Numbered from the stretch's first letter, positions 16,509-25,480 are shown. The stretch: DNA of 64,000 bases from Thermodesulfobacteriota bacterium (GCA_035325995.1 DAOKYU010000006.1:143737-207736), one strand, 5' to 3'. Numbers and translations are program-made. Notes: generated from the letters alone by a model not told the origin.

Positions 16509-19283
16509 CTAGCCGGTGTTCTTGAGGCCGGCGGATATGCCGTTTATGCTGAGCTTGAGGTCGTCGACGAGGGCGGCCTTTTCTCCCGGGGTGAAATCGC
16601 CCTTGAGGAGACGGCGGAGCAGCCCCACCTGTATATAGCTGAGGGAATCGATGTAGGGATTCCTGAGCTCTATCGACTTCTGAAGGAACGGGTTGTTGTC
16701 GAGAATGCGCTTCTCGCCGGCTATGCGGAGTATCGTCTCCTCGGTGAGATCGAACTCGTCCTTTATCCTGCCGAAGATCCGCTTGCCGACCTCCCTCGGA
16801 CGGACGAGAAAAGAGTATTCGAGGGCGATCCACATGTCGGCGCGGCTGAGCGTCATCTGGATGTTGTCGATGTGCGACCTGAAGAAACGCCAGTTCGCGT
16901 ACATGTCGCGGAGGATTTCGAGGTTTTTACGTGGTGCCTTGTCGATGAATTTCTTGAGCGCGGTGCCGACGGAATAAAAACCGGTGATGAGATGACGGTT
17001 CTGTGTCCAGCTGAAAACCCACGGAATCGCACGGAGCTCCTCTATGCTCTTCGAGCGCGAGCGGCGCGCGGGGCGCGAGCCGATGCCCATCTGCTGGATG
17101 ATCGAAATCGGCGTGGACTGCCGGAAGTAGGTGTAGAAGTCCGGGTCGTCGTAGACGAGCCCGCGCCATGCGGAGCGCGCCTCGACGGCTATCTCGTCCA
17201 TGACGTCTTCCCATAGGGGGTTCACGTCCTCGTTGTTGAGGCTCGTGAGCACGACGGACGAGAGAACGAGCTCCAGGTTGTCCTCGGCGATCTCCGGGAG
17301 GGAGTAGTTGCTGTAAATGACCTCGCCCTGCTCCGTTATCTTTATCGCGCCGTCTACCGTCCCCGCGGGGCGCGCGAGTATCGCCTGGTTCGTCGGGCCC
17401 CCTCCCCTGCTGACGGTGCCGCCGCGCCCGTGGAAGAACCTGTTCCTTATGCCGAACTCGTCGGCGATGGACTTCAGGAGACGCTGGGCCTTGTGAATCT
17501 CCCACCCGGCGCAGAATATGCCGCCGTCCTTCCCGCTGTCGGAGTAGCCGATCATTATCTCGGAATAGTTCCCGCGCGCTTTTATATGCTCCCTGTACAC
17601 GGGCTCGGAGAAGAGCCTCCGCATGACGCCCGGGGCGGCGCGGAAATCGTCTATCGTCTCGAAGAGCGGGACGATGTTTATCGCGCTCGTCACCTTGCCG
17701 CCGTCCGAGCGGTAGAGCCCGGCCTCCTTGAGGAACAGGAGCACCTCCAGTATGTTCGCCGCGCTCCGCGTCATGCTTATGACGTATGTATTAATGCAGT
17801 CGGGGCTCACCTCGTCGAGGCATTCCCTCATCGTGCGGAATGTGAGGAGGAGCTCGTCCGTCTCGGGCGAAAGCGGCAGCCAGTCGGGGACGAGCGGGCG
17901 GGGGTTTTTGATCTCGCGCGTGAGCCATTCGAACTTTTTGTCGTCCGTCATGCCGCCGTAATTCGCGAGCCCGAGCCGCTCGGTGATCTCCGTCAGCGCC
18001 GCGGTGTGGACGGCGCTGTTCTGCCGTATGTCGAGCCGGGCCATGTGGAATCCGAACACTTCGGCCTGGCGTATGAGCATCTTGAGGGTGGAGTCGGCCA
18101 GCCTGCCGCCCTTGTTCCCGCGGAGGCTCCTGTCGATCATGTAGAGGTCGGAGAGGAATTCTTCGCAAAGGACGTATGGCCGCACCGGGCCTTCGCGGTC
18201 CGAGATAACGGCGGCCAGCCTCATCTCGACGTGCTCCAGAAATATCCTGTAGTACTCGTCCGGGTTGTGTATGCCCCTCTCGCCGGCCATGCGCTTCATC
18301 TCGGGCGTGACGGCGCGGCGGAGCTCGCGGCTCACGGGGACTATCTTTACCGACGAGCTCAATTGACGCTTGAGACGCCATAGCTTTTCGAGGTGCTTCT
18401 CGACGGCCATGGCCTTCTGCATTTCGAGGACTTCCCGTGTTATCTCGTGCGTGACGAAGGGGTTACCGTCCCTGTCGCCGCCCACCCACGACCCGAAGCG
18501 GAGGAACGACGGCAGGTGCACATCGGGCACGCCGTAGCTCTCCTCTATCTTCTTTTCGAACTCGTCGTACACCCTGAGCAGCGCATCGAAAATCGTCTCG
18601 CGGAAGTAATAGTGAATATTTCGCGCCTCGTCGAGGGGAGTTTTCTTGAACGGCGGGACTTCCTCGGTCTGCCAGAGCCCTATGAGCTCGGCGTGTATCT
18701 CGTCCTCGACGGCCTTCCTGCCCTCCTCGTCCAGCCGGACGCTCCCGAGCTCGGCGAGCAGCGACGAGATGTAGCGGAACTTTTCGAGGACGATGTGGCG
18801 GTTGACTTCGGTCGGGTGCGCCGTGAGGACGAGGTCTATCGACAGCGAATCGACGAGCGGCTTGAATTTATCGTAGGGGACGCCTCTTTCTTTCAGCACG
18901 GCGAAAAGGCTTTCTATCGATCCCTCGCTCGAGTCCTTTACGTCCGAGATGTATTTATATTCCCGGCGACGGCGTATCCTGTGAATCTGCTCGGCGATGT
19001 TCACGAGCTTGAAATATATGGTGAAGGCGCGCGTGACCTTGTAGAGGTCTTCGTCGGAAAGGCTCCTGATCGTCGCTACCAGCTCGTCCTTCTGGCTCTT
19101 GTGATAGCTGGTCCGCATCTCCTTGGTAAGGGCCCTTATCTTCTCCTCGATGTCGAAGATCTCCCGGCCTTCCTGGCCTATGAGCACCCATCCGAGGATG
19201 TTCCCCAGAAAGCGGACGTCGTTACGAAGCGGCTTTTCCTTGTCAATCGTTTCGGTGCTGCGGGTGAAACCCCTTTTCGCCAT
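16509..19283 (-). CDS. ppc: Phosphoenolpyruvate carboxylase
   Basis: 924 residues, full length. Carboxylates PEP with bicarbonate to oxaloacetate, refilling the TCA cycle. Diagnostic stretches in order: LTAHPTEVNRH with the catalytic histidine, GSWVGGDRDGNPFVT, LDIRQNSAVH, GYSDSGKDGG, FFHGRGGTVSRGGGP with the second active-site His/Arg loop, IPWVFSWTQNR, and the invariant C-terminal NTG. GGAGGCGCGTC precedes the ATG. It is the second gene of a likely operon: the antitoxin-like regulator gene ends 18 bases upstream. Pyruvate kinase lies elsewhere in the window, so both PEP-consuming reactions are present. Confidence 0.97.
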   Translation of the reverse strand: MAKRGFTRSTETIDKEKPLRNDVRFLGNILGWVLIGQEGREIFDIEEKIRALTKEMRTSYHKSQKDELVATIRSLSDEDLYKVTRAFTIYFKLVNIAEQIHRIRRRREYKYISDVKDSSEGSIESLFAVLKERGVPYDKFKPLVDSLSIDLVLTAHPTEVNRHIVLEKFRYISSLLAELGSVRLDEEGRKAVEDEIHAELIGLWQTEEVPPFKKTPLDEARNIHYYFRETIFDALLRVYDEFEKKIEESYGVPDVHLPSFLRFGSWVGGDRDGNPFVTHEITREVLEMQKAMAVEKHLEKLWRLKRQLSSSVKIVPVSRELRRAVTPEMKRMAGERGIHNPDEYYRIFLEHVEMRLAAVISDREGPVRPYVLCEEFLSDLYMIDRSLRGNKGGRLADSTLKMLIRQAEVFGFHMARLDIRQNSAVHTAALTEITERLGLANYGGMTDDKKFEWLTREIKNPRPLVPDWLPLSPETDELLLTFRTMRECLDEVSPDCINTYVISMTRSAANILEVLLFLKEAGLYRSDGGKVTSAINIVPLFETIDDFRAAPGVMRRLFSEPVYREHIKARGNYSEIMIGYSDSGKDGGIFCAGWEIHKAQRLLKSIADEFGIRNRFFHGRGGTVSRGGGPTNQAILARPAGTVDGAIKITEQGEVIYSNYSLPEIAEDNLELVLSSVVLTSLNNEDVNPLWEDVMDEIAVEARSAWRGLVYDDPDFYTYFRQSTPISIIQQMGIGSRPARRSRSKSIEELRAIPWVFSWTQNRHLITGFYSVGTALKKFIDKAPRKNLEILRDMYANWRFFRSHIDNIQMTLSRADMWIALEYSFLVRPREVGKRIFGRIKDEFDLTEETILRIAGEKRILDNNPFLQKSIELRNPYIDSLSYIQVGLLRRLLKGDFTPGEKAALVDDLKLSINGISAGLKNTG

Positions 19284-19301
19284 GACGCGCCTCCGGTGTC
19301 G

Positions 19302-19616
19302 TCAGTGCACGATCTTTATCTCGAGGTGAAGCCCTTCCTGCTTCTGCACCTCGGCTATGATACGGAAGATGTTCTGGGCCGTCGGATTACCCTTCGGGCT
19401 CAGCATCCGGATGAGGCTTTCGGGCTTTTTGTGCATCGTGCGGGAAAGCCCCTCGAACCCGCTGGTCGCCTTTATGAAATCCCTGAGCACCGCCTTCCCG
19501 GCGGCGAGGTCCCCGGCCATGAGACGCTCGATAGCCTCCTTCAAAAGCCCTGCCCTGAACTCCGGATCGCGCCTGACCCTGGCGCGGACGGTATCCTTAA
19601 TACCCCGCGTAGACAC
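19302..19616 (-). CDS. Antitoxin-like DNA-binding protein (HigA/addiction-module antidote type)
   Basis: 104 residues. The pattern RDPEFRAGLLKEAIE-L-AGD--AGKAVLRDFI, then FEGLSRTMHKKPESLIRMLSPKGNP and FRIIAEVQ, is that of small HTH antidote proteins usually encoded next to a RelE/HigB-like toxin. No toxin gene is adjacent; instead the next gene is ppc, 18 bases away. The frame is open well upstream, but GTG 19616, preceded by GAGGGAG, gives the family N-terminus. It may now act as a plain repressor for itself and ppc. Confidence 0.78.
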   Translation of the reverse strand: MSTRGIKDTVRARVRRDPEFRAGLLKEAIERLMAGDLAAGKAVLRDFIKATSGFEGLSRTMHKKPESLIRMLSPKGNPTAQNIFRIIAEVQKQEGLHLEIKIVH

Positions 19617-19739
19617 TTTATAACACTCCCTCGTGATGTGATGTCTGTCCAGTGAATTATAGCCCCGGCCTCCCGAACAGGGAAAGGGCAGACAGGCGGG
19701 ATTATACCCCGGCATGGCGCTCGTCATCCTCCCGGACAT

Positions 19740-20390
19740 TACAGATAAATCTACCACGGACTGCGCCCGGCGCACCACGTGCGCTGGAAATCGGCGGACT
19801 GTGTCCGCGGACAATCGAAGTCGGCAAGGTCATTGCCATTATCGACCGCCGCGCTTCCGGTGGTTTTTGGCGACTGAGGTGCTATGTCGAAATGCAATCA
19901 TATTGCAAGCTGCATAAGCAGCGCAGCAATACCCCTCCGGGCCGTGCGGACTGTGTCCGCAGACAATCGAAGCGGCAGCGCTCTGCCCTTGACACCAGCC
20001 GCGCTTCAGGTGGTCTCGGCACCTCCCGCGCTACGCCGAAAACGACACTACGTGTCCACGCCTCGCGTGCAGGATTCCGAAGTAGCAGCAGTCTTGCTAT
20101 TACCATCTGACGCGCTTCAGGTGGTCTTAGCAACTTCGTTGCTACGTCGAAAAAGACACTATGTGTCCGGCCCGGCGGCTCGCAGCCGCACGCAATCGAA
20201 GTAGCCACCTTCCGCTATAACCTCCAAACGCGCTTCCGATGCATATGCCTCTGAATGTGATTCGTCGAAAATCACACGTACGTGTGTACTTTTGGTCAGT
20301 CAAAAGTAGAAGCAATTATTTTTGTCTTTGCTTTTCAAGGATTAAACCGAGATTCTGAATCGAGTTCAAAATGACGGACGAGTGATGCCG
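19740..20390. repeat. Composite intergenic repeat cluster 3
   Basis: Rich in repeated modules: GCGGACTGTGTCCGC hairpins followed by GACAATCGAAG (about 19794 and 19949), an ATTGCAAGC...GCAGCAAT hairpin (about 19902-19933), several copies of the CGCGCTTC-GGTGGT module (about 19855, 20000, 20110), GACACTACGTGTC and GACACTATGTGTC (about 20050 and 20150), ACACGTACGTGTGT (about 20270), CTTTTGGTCAGTCAAAAG (about 20290) and a degenerate GATTCTGAATCGAGTTC module (about 20350). It resembles several insertions into one another. Open frames here are repeat-derived. Confidence 0.75.
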
Positions 20391-20449
20391 CGGCAATGCC
20401 GCGACGACGGATTCATGGAAAATATTTAGGAGTGAGTCCTCCCGGCCTG

Positions 20450-20455
20450 TATAAT
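20450..20455 (+). promoter_or_regulatory. -10 box directly before the GNAT-nitrilase gene
   Basis: TATAAT ends ten bases before the ATG at 20465, with no Shine-Dalgarno between, which points to a leaderless or near-leaderless transcript. The -35 region is weak. Confidence 0.45.
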
Positions 20456-20464
20456 AATCCCTGC

Positions 20465-22081
20465 ATGGATAACCGCGAAGACAAAAAACCCGGGGGAGAC
20501 AAAAAGCCCGACGCGAACGGGAACCACATCAGGCAGCGGCGCAGGCCCAAGCTCGTCACGCGTCTCGCCGAGTTCAGGGACATCCCGGCGCTCGTGGCGC
20601 TGAGCGCCAGGGTCTACGGCGCCGCCGGCGTTACGGACGGGATGCTCCGCGGGCAGATATCGATATTCCCCGAGGGGCAGTTCCTCGTCGAATACGAGGG
20701 CAGGATTGTCGGCTACTGCTCGACGTTCATGATAAGCGGCGACCTCTGTCTCCGCCCCCATACGTGGAAGGAGATAACGGGCGGCGGTTTCGCCTCGCGG
20801 CACGACCCCGAGGGCGACTACCTCTACGGCATGGAGGTCTGCGTCGATCCGGAATACAGGGGGCTCCGCATAGGGACGCGGCTTTACGACGAGCGGCGTA
20901 AGCTCTGCCAGGAGCTCGGGCTCAAGGGCATTGTGTTCGGCGGCCGCATGCCGGGATACCAGAGGCGGGCCGCGAAGGTCGGGAGCCCCGAGGAATATCT
21001 CCGTCTCGTCCAGGCCAGGAAGATACGCGACCAGGTCATAATGTTTCACCTGTCGAACGATTTCGAGCCGATGGGCATACTGCACGACTACCTGCCGTTC
21101 GACCACGAGTCCGGGGGCAACGCCGTCCACATGATATGGCGTAACCCGCTGGCCGTCGAAAACCAGTCGAAGGAAAAGAAGAAGCGCGGCAGGCTGCCGC
21201 GGTCCGTCCGCGTGGCCACGGTGCAGTTCCAGATGCGCAAGGTGGACTCCGAAAAGCAGTTCGAGGGGCAGCTCGAATATTTCATCGACATAGCTTCGGA
21301 CTACGGCTCGGACTTCGTCGTCTTCCCCGAGCTCGTCACGCTCGCCCTGCTGTCGGCGGCCAGGAAAAAGATGCGGCCCGAGGAATCGATCGACCACCTG
21401 ACGGAATACACGGAGCGCTATACGAAGTTCATGCAGGAGATGGCGATCTCCTACAACATCAACATCATCGGCGGCTCGCACCCGACCAAGATGCAGGACG
21501 GCGACATACACAATATCTCGTACATTTTCCTCCGCGACGGGGCCATCCATTCGCAGGAGAAGATACACCCGACGCCGAACGAAAAATACTGGTGGGACAT
21601 ACGGGGCGGCGACGAGCTGCATACGATCCCGACCGACTGCGGGCTCATAGGCGTGCTGATCTGCTACGACACGGAATTCCCCGAGACGGCGCGCTATCTC
21701 GTGGACCAGGGGGCCGTGATAATCTTCGTCCCGTTCTGCACGGACGAGAGGCAGGGTTATTTAAGGGTGAGGTACTGCTCGCAGGCGATAGCCGTCCAGA
21801 ACCAGTGCTTCGTCGTGATGTCGGGGACGGTCGGCAACCTGCCCGACGTAGAGAACATGGACATCAATTACGCCGAGAGCTGCATACTTACGCCGTGCGA
21901 CTTCCCCTTCGCGAGGGACGGCATCGCGGCCACGACCCCGCCCAACACGGAGACGATCGCATTCGCCGATTTACAGCTCGAGAACCTCTTCGCCAGCCGT
22001 AACGCCGGGACGGTGCTCAACCTCAAGGACAGAAGGTTCGACCTCTACAGCGTCCAGTGGAACCGGAAGAGCGGGAAATAG
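20465..22081 (+). CDS. GNAT acetyltransferase fused to nitrilase-type carbon-nitrogen hydrolase
   Basis: 538 residues. After a charged N-terminus (about 1-30), a GNAT domain spans about 30-230 (YGMEVCVDPEYRGLRIGTRL carries the acetyl-CoA loop R-G-x-x-IG). A nitrilase-superfamily domain follows from about 250 (VRVATVQFQM), with the triad Glu in VVFPEL, Lys in QEKIHPTPNE and Cys in LICYDTEFPE. The fusion is a known arrangement in bacteria, but its substrate is not established; an amide made or cleaved in two steps is the natural guess. ATG 20465 lies ten bases after a TATAAT box and has no ribosome site. An earlier ATG at 20396 lies in repeat DNA and is rejected. Confidence 0.9.
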   Translation: MDNREDKKPGGDKKPDANGNHIRQRRRPKLVTRLAEFRDIPALVALSARVYGAAGVTDGMLRGQISIFPEGQFLVEYEGRIVGYCSTFMISGDLCLRPHTWKEITGGGFASRHDPEGDYLYGMEVCVDPEYRGLRIGTRLYDERRKLCQELGLKGIVFGGRMPGYQRRAAKVGSPEEYLRLVQARKIRDQVIMFHLSNDFEPMGILHDYLPFDHESGGNAVHMIWRNPLAVENQSKEKKKRGRLPRSVRVATVQFQMRKVDSEKQFEGQLEYFIDIASDYGSDFVVFPELVTLALLSAARKKMRPEESIDHLTEYTERYTKFMQEMAISYNINIIGGSHPTKMQDGDIHNISYIFLRDGAIHSQEKIHPTPNEKYWWDIRGGDELHTIPTDCGLIGVLICYDTEFPETARYLVDQGAVIIFVPFCTDERQGYLRVRYCSQAIAVQNQCFVVMSGTVGNLPDVENMDINYAESCILTPCDFPFARDGIAATTPPNTETIAFADLQLENLFASRNAGTVLNLKDRRFDLYSVQWNRKSGK

Positions 22082-22094
22082 CCCCGACGGGGAC

Positions 22095-23423
22095 TTATCT
22101 CTCCGTCTTGTCGGCGAGATCCAGCGGCGGGGCCCACGCTCCTTTCGCGACGCCGGGCGCACGCCTGCCCCACGTGTTGCCGTACTTATCCGGCGCGCCC
22201 GTGAAGAACCTGACGAGGAGCCTGTGGAGCATGTTCATGTTGGGCAGTATGCCGTGGAACCCGCCGACTTCATTCAGCAGCTTGTCGCCTATCTCCCAAT
22301 AGCCGTAATCGTCGGGCGTGACGCAGACGAGATTTTCGAGAGCCAGGAACTTCGGCACGGCTCCCTCAAACGGGACGGTGCCGTCGCCCGTCAACCTGCA
22401 CACCGGGCTCAACACCTTGTCCTTGTCCCAGAAGTTCGCCCTGTCGGAAGAGCTCAGGACGAATTCGGGATACCGCCCCCGTTTCTCGATCCTGAGCTTA
22501 ACCCTCGTCTCCGCGCCGACGCCCACGACGGCAAGCCACCTGTTCGGAGTCAGCTTCGCATCCGACAGCCTGAAGCCGTCTATTTTGTTCCGGTGCTCCC
22601 TCCCCCACGAAAGCATCCTTTCGAATATCTCCTGCGCCCGCTGGAGATGAGTGCGGGTATTGTCGGGAAGCCCCTTCAGCTTCACCCACGCTTCGATGGA
22701 TTTTATTATGCTCCACTGCCAGAGAGCCGGGTCGAAGAGCGTATCGGGCAGGCCGGAGTTTTCCGGAAGTATAACCAGGCCGTTTTTAAAGCTCGGAACG
22801 AGGTAGTAGAGCGACGGCGTGACGCGGGCCGCCTCCCTTTCGCGCGAAGACGGAGGGGACGTGCCGAGATTCGCCGTTCCCGTCGTGACCTTTATCACCG
22901 CCTCGAACGAGCCCTGGTACGGAGTCGCGAGCGTGGCCACCTTGTCCACCGGGGCGGCGGCTCCCTTATCCTTCAGATAGCCCGCGATAATCAGCCCGCC
23001 CATCGAGTGGCCGATGAGGTTGACCCTGGGATCTTTTCCGTAGCCGTTGTTGTGGTAGTGCTTTAGGAGCTTCGTCCTGTCTATCACTTCGCGGATGAAC
23101 TCGTCGAGCGCCGACTCGATGTCCTCGAGCTTCATGCGCCAGTCGTACCCGAAGGGGTATACGGGGACCTTCTCGCCCTCGCTCCGGCTGAGATTAAACC
23201 TTAGCTCCTCGATAAGCTCCTTGTAGGCGATCTCGTAGAGCTGGTCGGGACGTAGGCGCGCCGGCTCCTGCATCTCGTACCTGAGGTCGTCCGGGTGGAG
23301 CGCCACCTTTTCGTACTCCTTCGTCATCACGGTCCAGACGAAGTCGGGCGGCAGCTTGTACTCGTTCCTGAGATACGTGGCCGTTATCCCGGGCACGACG
23401 ATCACGGGATTTACGAGATCCAT
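22095..23423 (-). CDS. Lecithin:cholesterol acyltransferase-like alpha/beta hydrolase
   Basis: 442 residues. The N-terminal PVIVVPGITATYLR supplies the oxyanion region, GHSMGG carries the nucleophilic serine (about residue 138), GDGTVPF the likely catalytic Asp region, and the late GGFHGILPNMNML the histidine. The family includes LCAT, phospholipases and other lipid acyl hydrolases. No signal peptide is seen, so it is probably cytoplasmic or exported by another route. The small gene at 23476-23793 lies upstream on the same strand with a 52-base gap and is likely co-transcribed. Confidence 0.87.
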   Translation of the reverse strand: MDLVNPVIVVPGITATYLRNEYKLPPDFVWTVMTKEYEKVALHPDDLRYEMQEPARLRPDQLYEIAYKELIEELRFNLSRSEGEKVPVYPFGYDWRMKLEDIESALDEFIREVIDRTKLLKHYHNNGYGKDPRVNLIGHSMGGLIIAGYLKDKGAAAPVDKVATLATPYQGSFEAVIKVTTGTANLGTSPPSSREREAARVTPSLYYLVPSFKNGLVILPENSGLPDTLFDPALWQWSIIKSIEAWVKLKGLPDNTRTHLQRAQEIFERMLSWGREHRNKIDGFRLSDAKLTPNRWLAVVGVGAETRVKLRIEKRGRYPEFVLSSSDRANFWDKDKVLSPVCRLTGDGTVPFEGAVPKFLALENLVCVTPDDYGYWEIGDKLLNEVGGFHGILPNMNMLHRLLVRFFTGAPDKYGNTWGRRAPGVAKGAWAPPLDLADKTER

Positions 23424-23475
23424 AACAGGCCTCCTTCGTGGATTCCGCCGTCAGAACCGCGGCCTTATGTTCGAG

Positions 23476-23793
23476 TCAGTCGTTCACTATCCTGTAGATC
23501 GTCCACCGGGCGGTGCCCGAGACTATATACTTCTCGAGCTCCTTGCCCCATTTCTTGTGGTCCTTGAGCTTTGCGAGCCTGGCCCAGGAGTCTTCGAGGT
23601 CCTTGAGACTCTTGACCTTTATCTCCGTCTCGATCGTGGACTCGTTCGCCCCGATGGAGCCCGTTACGGTCCTTACCTTGTCGGGCTTCCAGCCTATCTG
23701 GGACCCGATCTCCTCCATCCATTTTTTCATGGAATCCAATGCCGGCTGCTTGTATCCGAAACGCGCCTCTACCTGCCATCTGGCGATGAACAT
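23476..23793 (-). CDS. Conserved small protein of unknown function
   Basis: 105 residues, no signal peptide. It begins MFIARWQVEARFGYKQ and continues with a helix containing WMEEIGSQIGW, two strands (RTVTGSIGANESTIETEIKV) and a helix, a layout like dimeric alpha-beta barrel (ferredoxin-like) proteins. ATG 23793 follows GGGAGGGG. The frame extends further upstream, but without family-like residues. It is probably the first gene of an operon with the LCAT-like hydrolase and is divergent from the HTH regulator at 23917. I do not recognise a named family. Confidence 0.75.
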   Translation of the reverse strand: MFIARWQVEARFGYKQPALDSMKKWMEEIGSQIGWKPDKVRTVTGSIGANESTIETEIKVKSLKDLEDSWARLAKLKDHKKWGKELEKYIVSGTARWTIYRIVND

Positions 23794-23886
23794 AAGCCTG
23801 CCCCTCCCTTGTCCTGCGGATGTGATTTGCAAATGATAGAACAGCGCGGAGTGGAAATCAATACGGCCTGAAAACAGTTGCAGGGA

Positions 23887-23903
23887 GTAAGTCACTGAGT
23901 TAC
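23887..23903. promoter_or_regulatory. Palindromic operator before the NadS-like gene
   Basis: GTAA-n-TCA-c-TGA-n-TTAC is a 17-base near-perfect inverted repeat ending 13 bases before the ATG. It fills the spacer of a possible promoter TTGCAG (23878-23883) N17 TACTTT (23901-23906). Autoregulation by the downstream HTH protein is the simplest reading. Confidence 0.55.
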
Positions 23904-23916
23904 TTTCTAATAGAAT

Positions 23917-24204
23917 ATGAGCGAAAGATTCGAATCTATACGCAAAGGCGTGGAAGAGGCGAGCGAGTGGAAGAAGGGAAAGAAAACCGGCGCGCGCGTC
24001 AGGCGGTACACAGCGATGGCCGTGGCTCACATTCGGAAAAAGACCGGGCTCACACAGAAGGAATTTTCAGGGGTATTCCTGATTCCATTATCGACGCTCA
24101 GGCAGTGGGAGCAGGGAAAGCGCGCCCCGCAGGGGCCCGCCCAGGCGCTCCTCGGGATAATAGACAAGGACGCCGAAGCCGCAATCGAAGCGCTTCACAA
24201 ATAA
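23917..24204 (+). CDS. NadS/HigA-like HTH antitoxin-type regulator (no toxin nearby)
   Basis: 95 residues. The C-terminal two-thirds is an XRE-type HTH: MAVAHIRKKTGLTQKEFSGV (helices 1-2), IPLSTLRQWEQGKRAPQGPA (recognition helix region), then ALLGIIDKD. The family normally represses a HigB-like toxin gene that lies immediately upstream. Here the 123 bases upstream hold only an operator, and the next gene is an unrelated one on the other strand, so the toxin is absent. The start has no Shine-Dalgarno and lies a few bases from the promoter. Confidence 0.85.
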   Translation: MSERFESIRKGVEEASEWKKGKKTGARVRRYTAMAVAHIRKKTGLTQKEFSGVFLIPLSTLRQWEQGKRAPQGPAQALLGIIDKDAEAAIEALHK

Positions 24205-24227
24205 ACTACTCCTCACACTGGTTTTAG

Positions 24228-24698
24228 CTAGAACGAAACGGCCGCTTCGCTGTCGATCCTGAGGACGGCCTCCTGGTCGAAAAGCTCTTTATACTCCGCC
24301 TTTATGCTCTCTATGTCGGCGTCGGCCTGCTGCGCCGAGGAAGCGTCGTAAAGGAGGAGTATTGTCCGCGAGTCCTCCTTTATCATCTCCCCCGACTGCA
24401 TCATCCAGTGCCCGTCCGTGTCGATTATCGTGAGGCCCTCTCCGAAGCGCGGGATTATGTACGCATCCATGAAGGCCTGCCACTCGTCCTGGGTGACGGC
24501 GCTCCCGCCGGTCCCGGAGAGGCCGAATACGAGTATGGTTTGAACGTAACGATCGCCTCTCAGTTGCGGCCGGCCGGGGTAGGCATTGATTTCGGTTTCG
24601 GCGCACCCCGCGCCGAGGGCCGCCACGAGAACGAGCAATACCAGGACGCCGCTCTTAAAAGAGCCGGCCCCCGGGATGGAACCACGCCTGCCTTTCAT
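24228..24698 (-). CDS. DUF3574 lipoprotein
   Basis: 156 residues with a lipoprotein signal peptide (LLVLVAALGAGC, acyl Cys at about residue 32). The mature domain matches DUF3574: TILVFGLSG...VTQDEWQAFMDAYIIPRF-GLTI-D--G-W, then a strand and helix ending KELFDQEAVLRIDSEAAVSF. The function of the family is unknown. A TATAAT box ends eight bases before the ATG on this strand, so the leader is very short. It converges on the NadS-like gene, with 23 bases between them. Confidence 0.87.
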   Translation of the reverse strand: MKGRRGSIPGAGSFKSGVLVLLVLVAALGAGCAETEINAYPGRPQLRGDRYVQTILVFGLSGTGGSAVTQDEWQAFMDAYIIPRFGEGLTIIDTDGHWMMQSGEMIKEDSRTILLLYDASSAQQADADIESIKAEYKELFDQEAVLRIDSEAAVSF

Positions 24699-24762
24699 AG
24701 CCCCTAATTATAGTTCTAACCGCGAGGCGTTGTAAACGGGTCGTGAAGCGATTTCGCGCATC

Positions 24763-24791
24763 TTGACAGACACGCGAACTGCTGGTATTTA
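24763..24791 (+). promoter_or_regulatory. Sigma-70 promoter of the DUF3793 gene
   Basis: TTGACA (24763-24768), 17 bases, TATTTA (24786-24791). The -35 box is perfect and the -10 box is fair. The Fur box starts five bases downstream and would cover the transcription start. Confidence 0.65.
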
Positions 24792-24795
24792 TATT

Positions 24796-24814
24796 GATTA
24801 TGATTATCATTATC
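24796..24814. promoter_or_regulatory. Fur box
   Basis: GATTATGATTATCATTATC matches the 19-base Fur consensus GATAATGATAATCATTATC at 17 positions. It overlaps the predicted start of transcription, so iron-loaded Fur should repress the DUF3793 gene. Confidence 0.8.
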
Positions 24815-24856
24815 CCGGAGGTCGGGGCCTAACCTCCCGCAGGCCCCACGTTCTGA

Positions 24857-25462
24857 ATGCTGGAAACTGTTGAGAAGATATCCCGCGGATTCCTCGACTG
24901 GAAAAAGGAATTGAGGACTCTTTCGGGCACGGAGCCCGAGTTTCAGAAGTGGCTCTTCGTCCACGTCGCCGGGGTACTGTTCGGCGGCAAGGCCGGCGAG
25001 CTCCTGACCATACCCGAGGGCCAGTGCGGGCTCGGGTACGAGCGGCAGGTGAAGGTCATCGAAAAACTTTCCGCGAAGTGGAATTATTCCTACCTCCCCC
25101 TTTGCCGGAGCGAAGAATCGGCGAAGGTCATATTCTACAAGCGGAAGAAGGTGAGCGAAGCCCTGACGACCGTGCCGCCCTGCATACTAGAGGACAAGCT
25201 CGGGTACAGCGCCGGCATGTCGCCCGGCGAATTCCTGGCGGAAATCGGGCGGAGATGGAAAGAGTCGGGCAGGATTCCACACGAGATAGGGATCGCGCTC
25301 GGATATCCGGCCGAGGACGTGCTGGGATACATGGGCCTCCTTCCCCTCGAATGCAGGGGAACCTGCGGATGGCGGATTTACGGAAACCCGGCCCTTTCGC
25401 TGGAAAGGTGCCGCATGTTCACGCAGGCAAGACAAGGCGCGATAGCATTTCTCGCCGCGTGA
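24857..25462 (+). CDS. DUF3793 family protein, Fur-controlled
   Basis: 201 residues, full DUF3793 domain: an early helical part, then SYLPLCRSEESAKVIFYK, FLAEIGRRWKESGRIPHEIGIALGYPAEDVLGYMG and a C-terminal C-TCGWRIYGNP stretch with cysteines. The family is of unknown function but is repeatedly found in iron-regulated loci, often beside flavodoxins. Here it follows a promoter with a 17/19 Fur box and converges on a two-cluster ferredoxin gene. A role in iron limitation is inferred from that context. No clear Shine-Dalgarno precedes ATG 24857. Confidence 0.88.
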   Translation: MLETVEKISRGFLDWKKELRTLSGTEPEFQKWLFVHVAGVLFGGKAGELLTIPEGQCGLGYERQVKVIEKLSAKWNYSYLPLCRSEESAKVIFYKRKKVSEALTTVPPCILEDKLGYSAGMSPGEFLAEIGRRWKESGRIPHEIGIALGYPAEDVLGYMGLLPLECRGTCGWRIYGNPALSLERCRMFTQARQGAIAFLAA

Positions 25463-25480
25463 TTTGGAAGCGCCAGGCCC

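Noticed and set aside
17430..19655. Long plus-strand open frames opposite ppc
   Set aside because: Antisense shadows of a fully conserved enzyme gene, with no ribosome site or domain.
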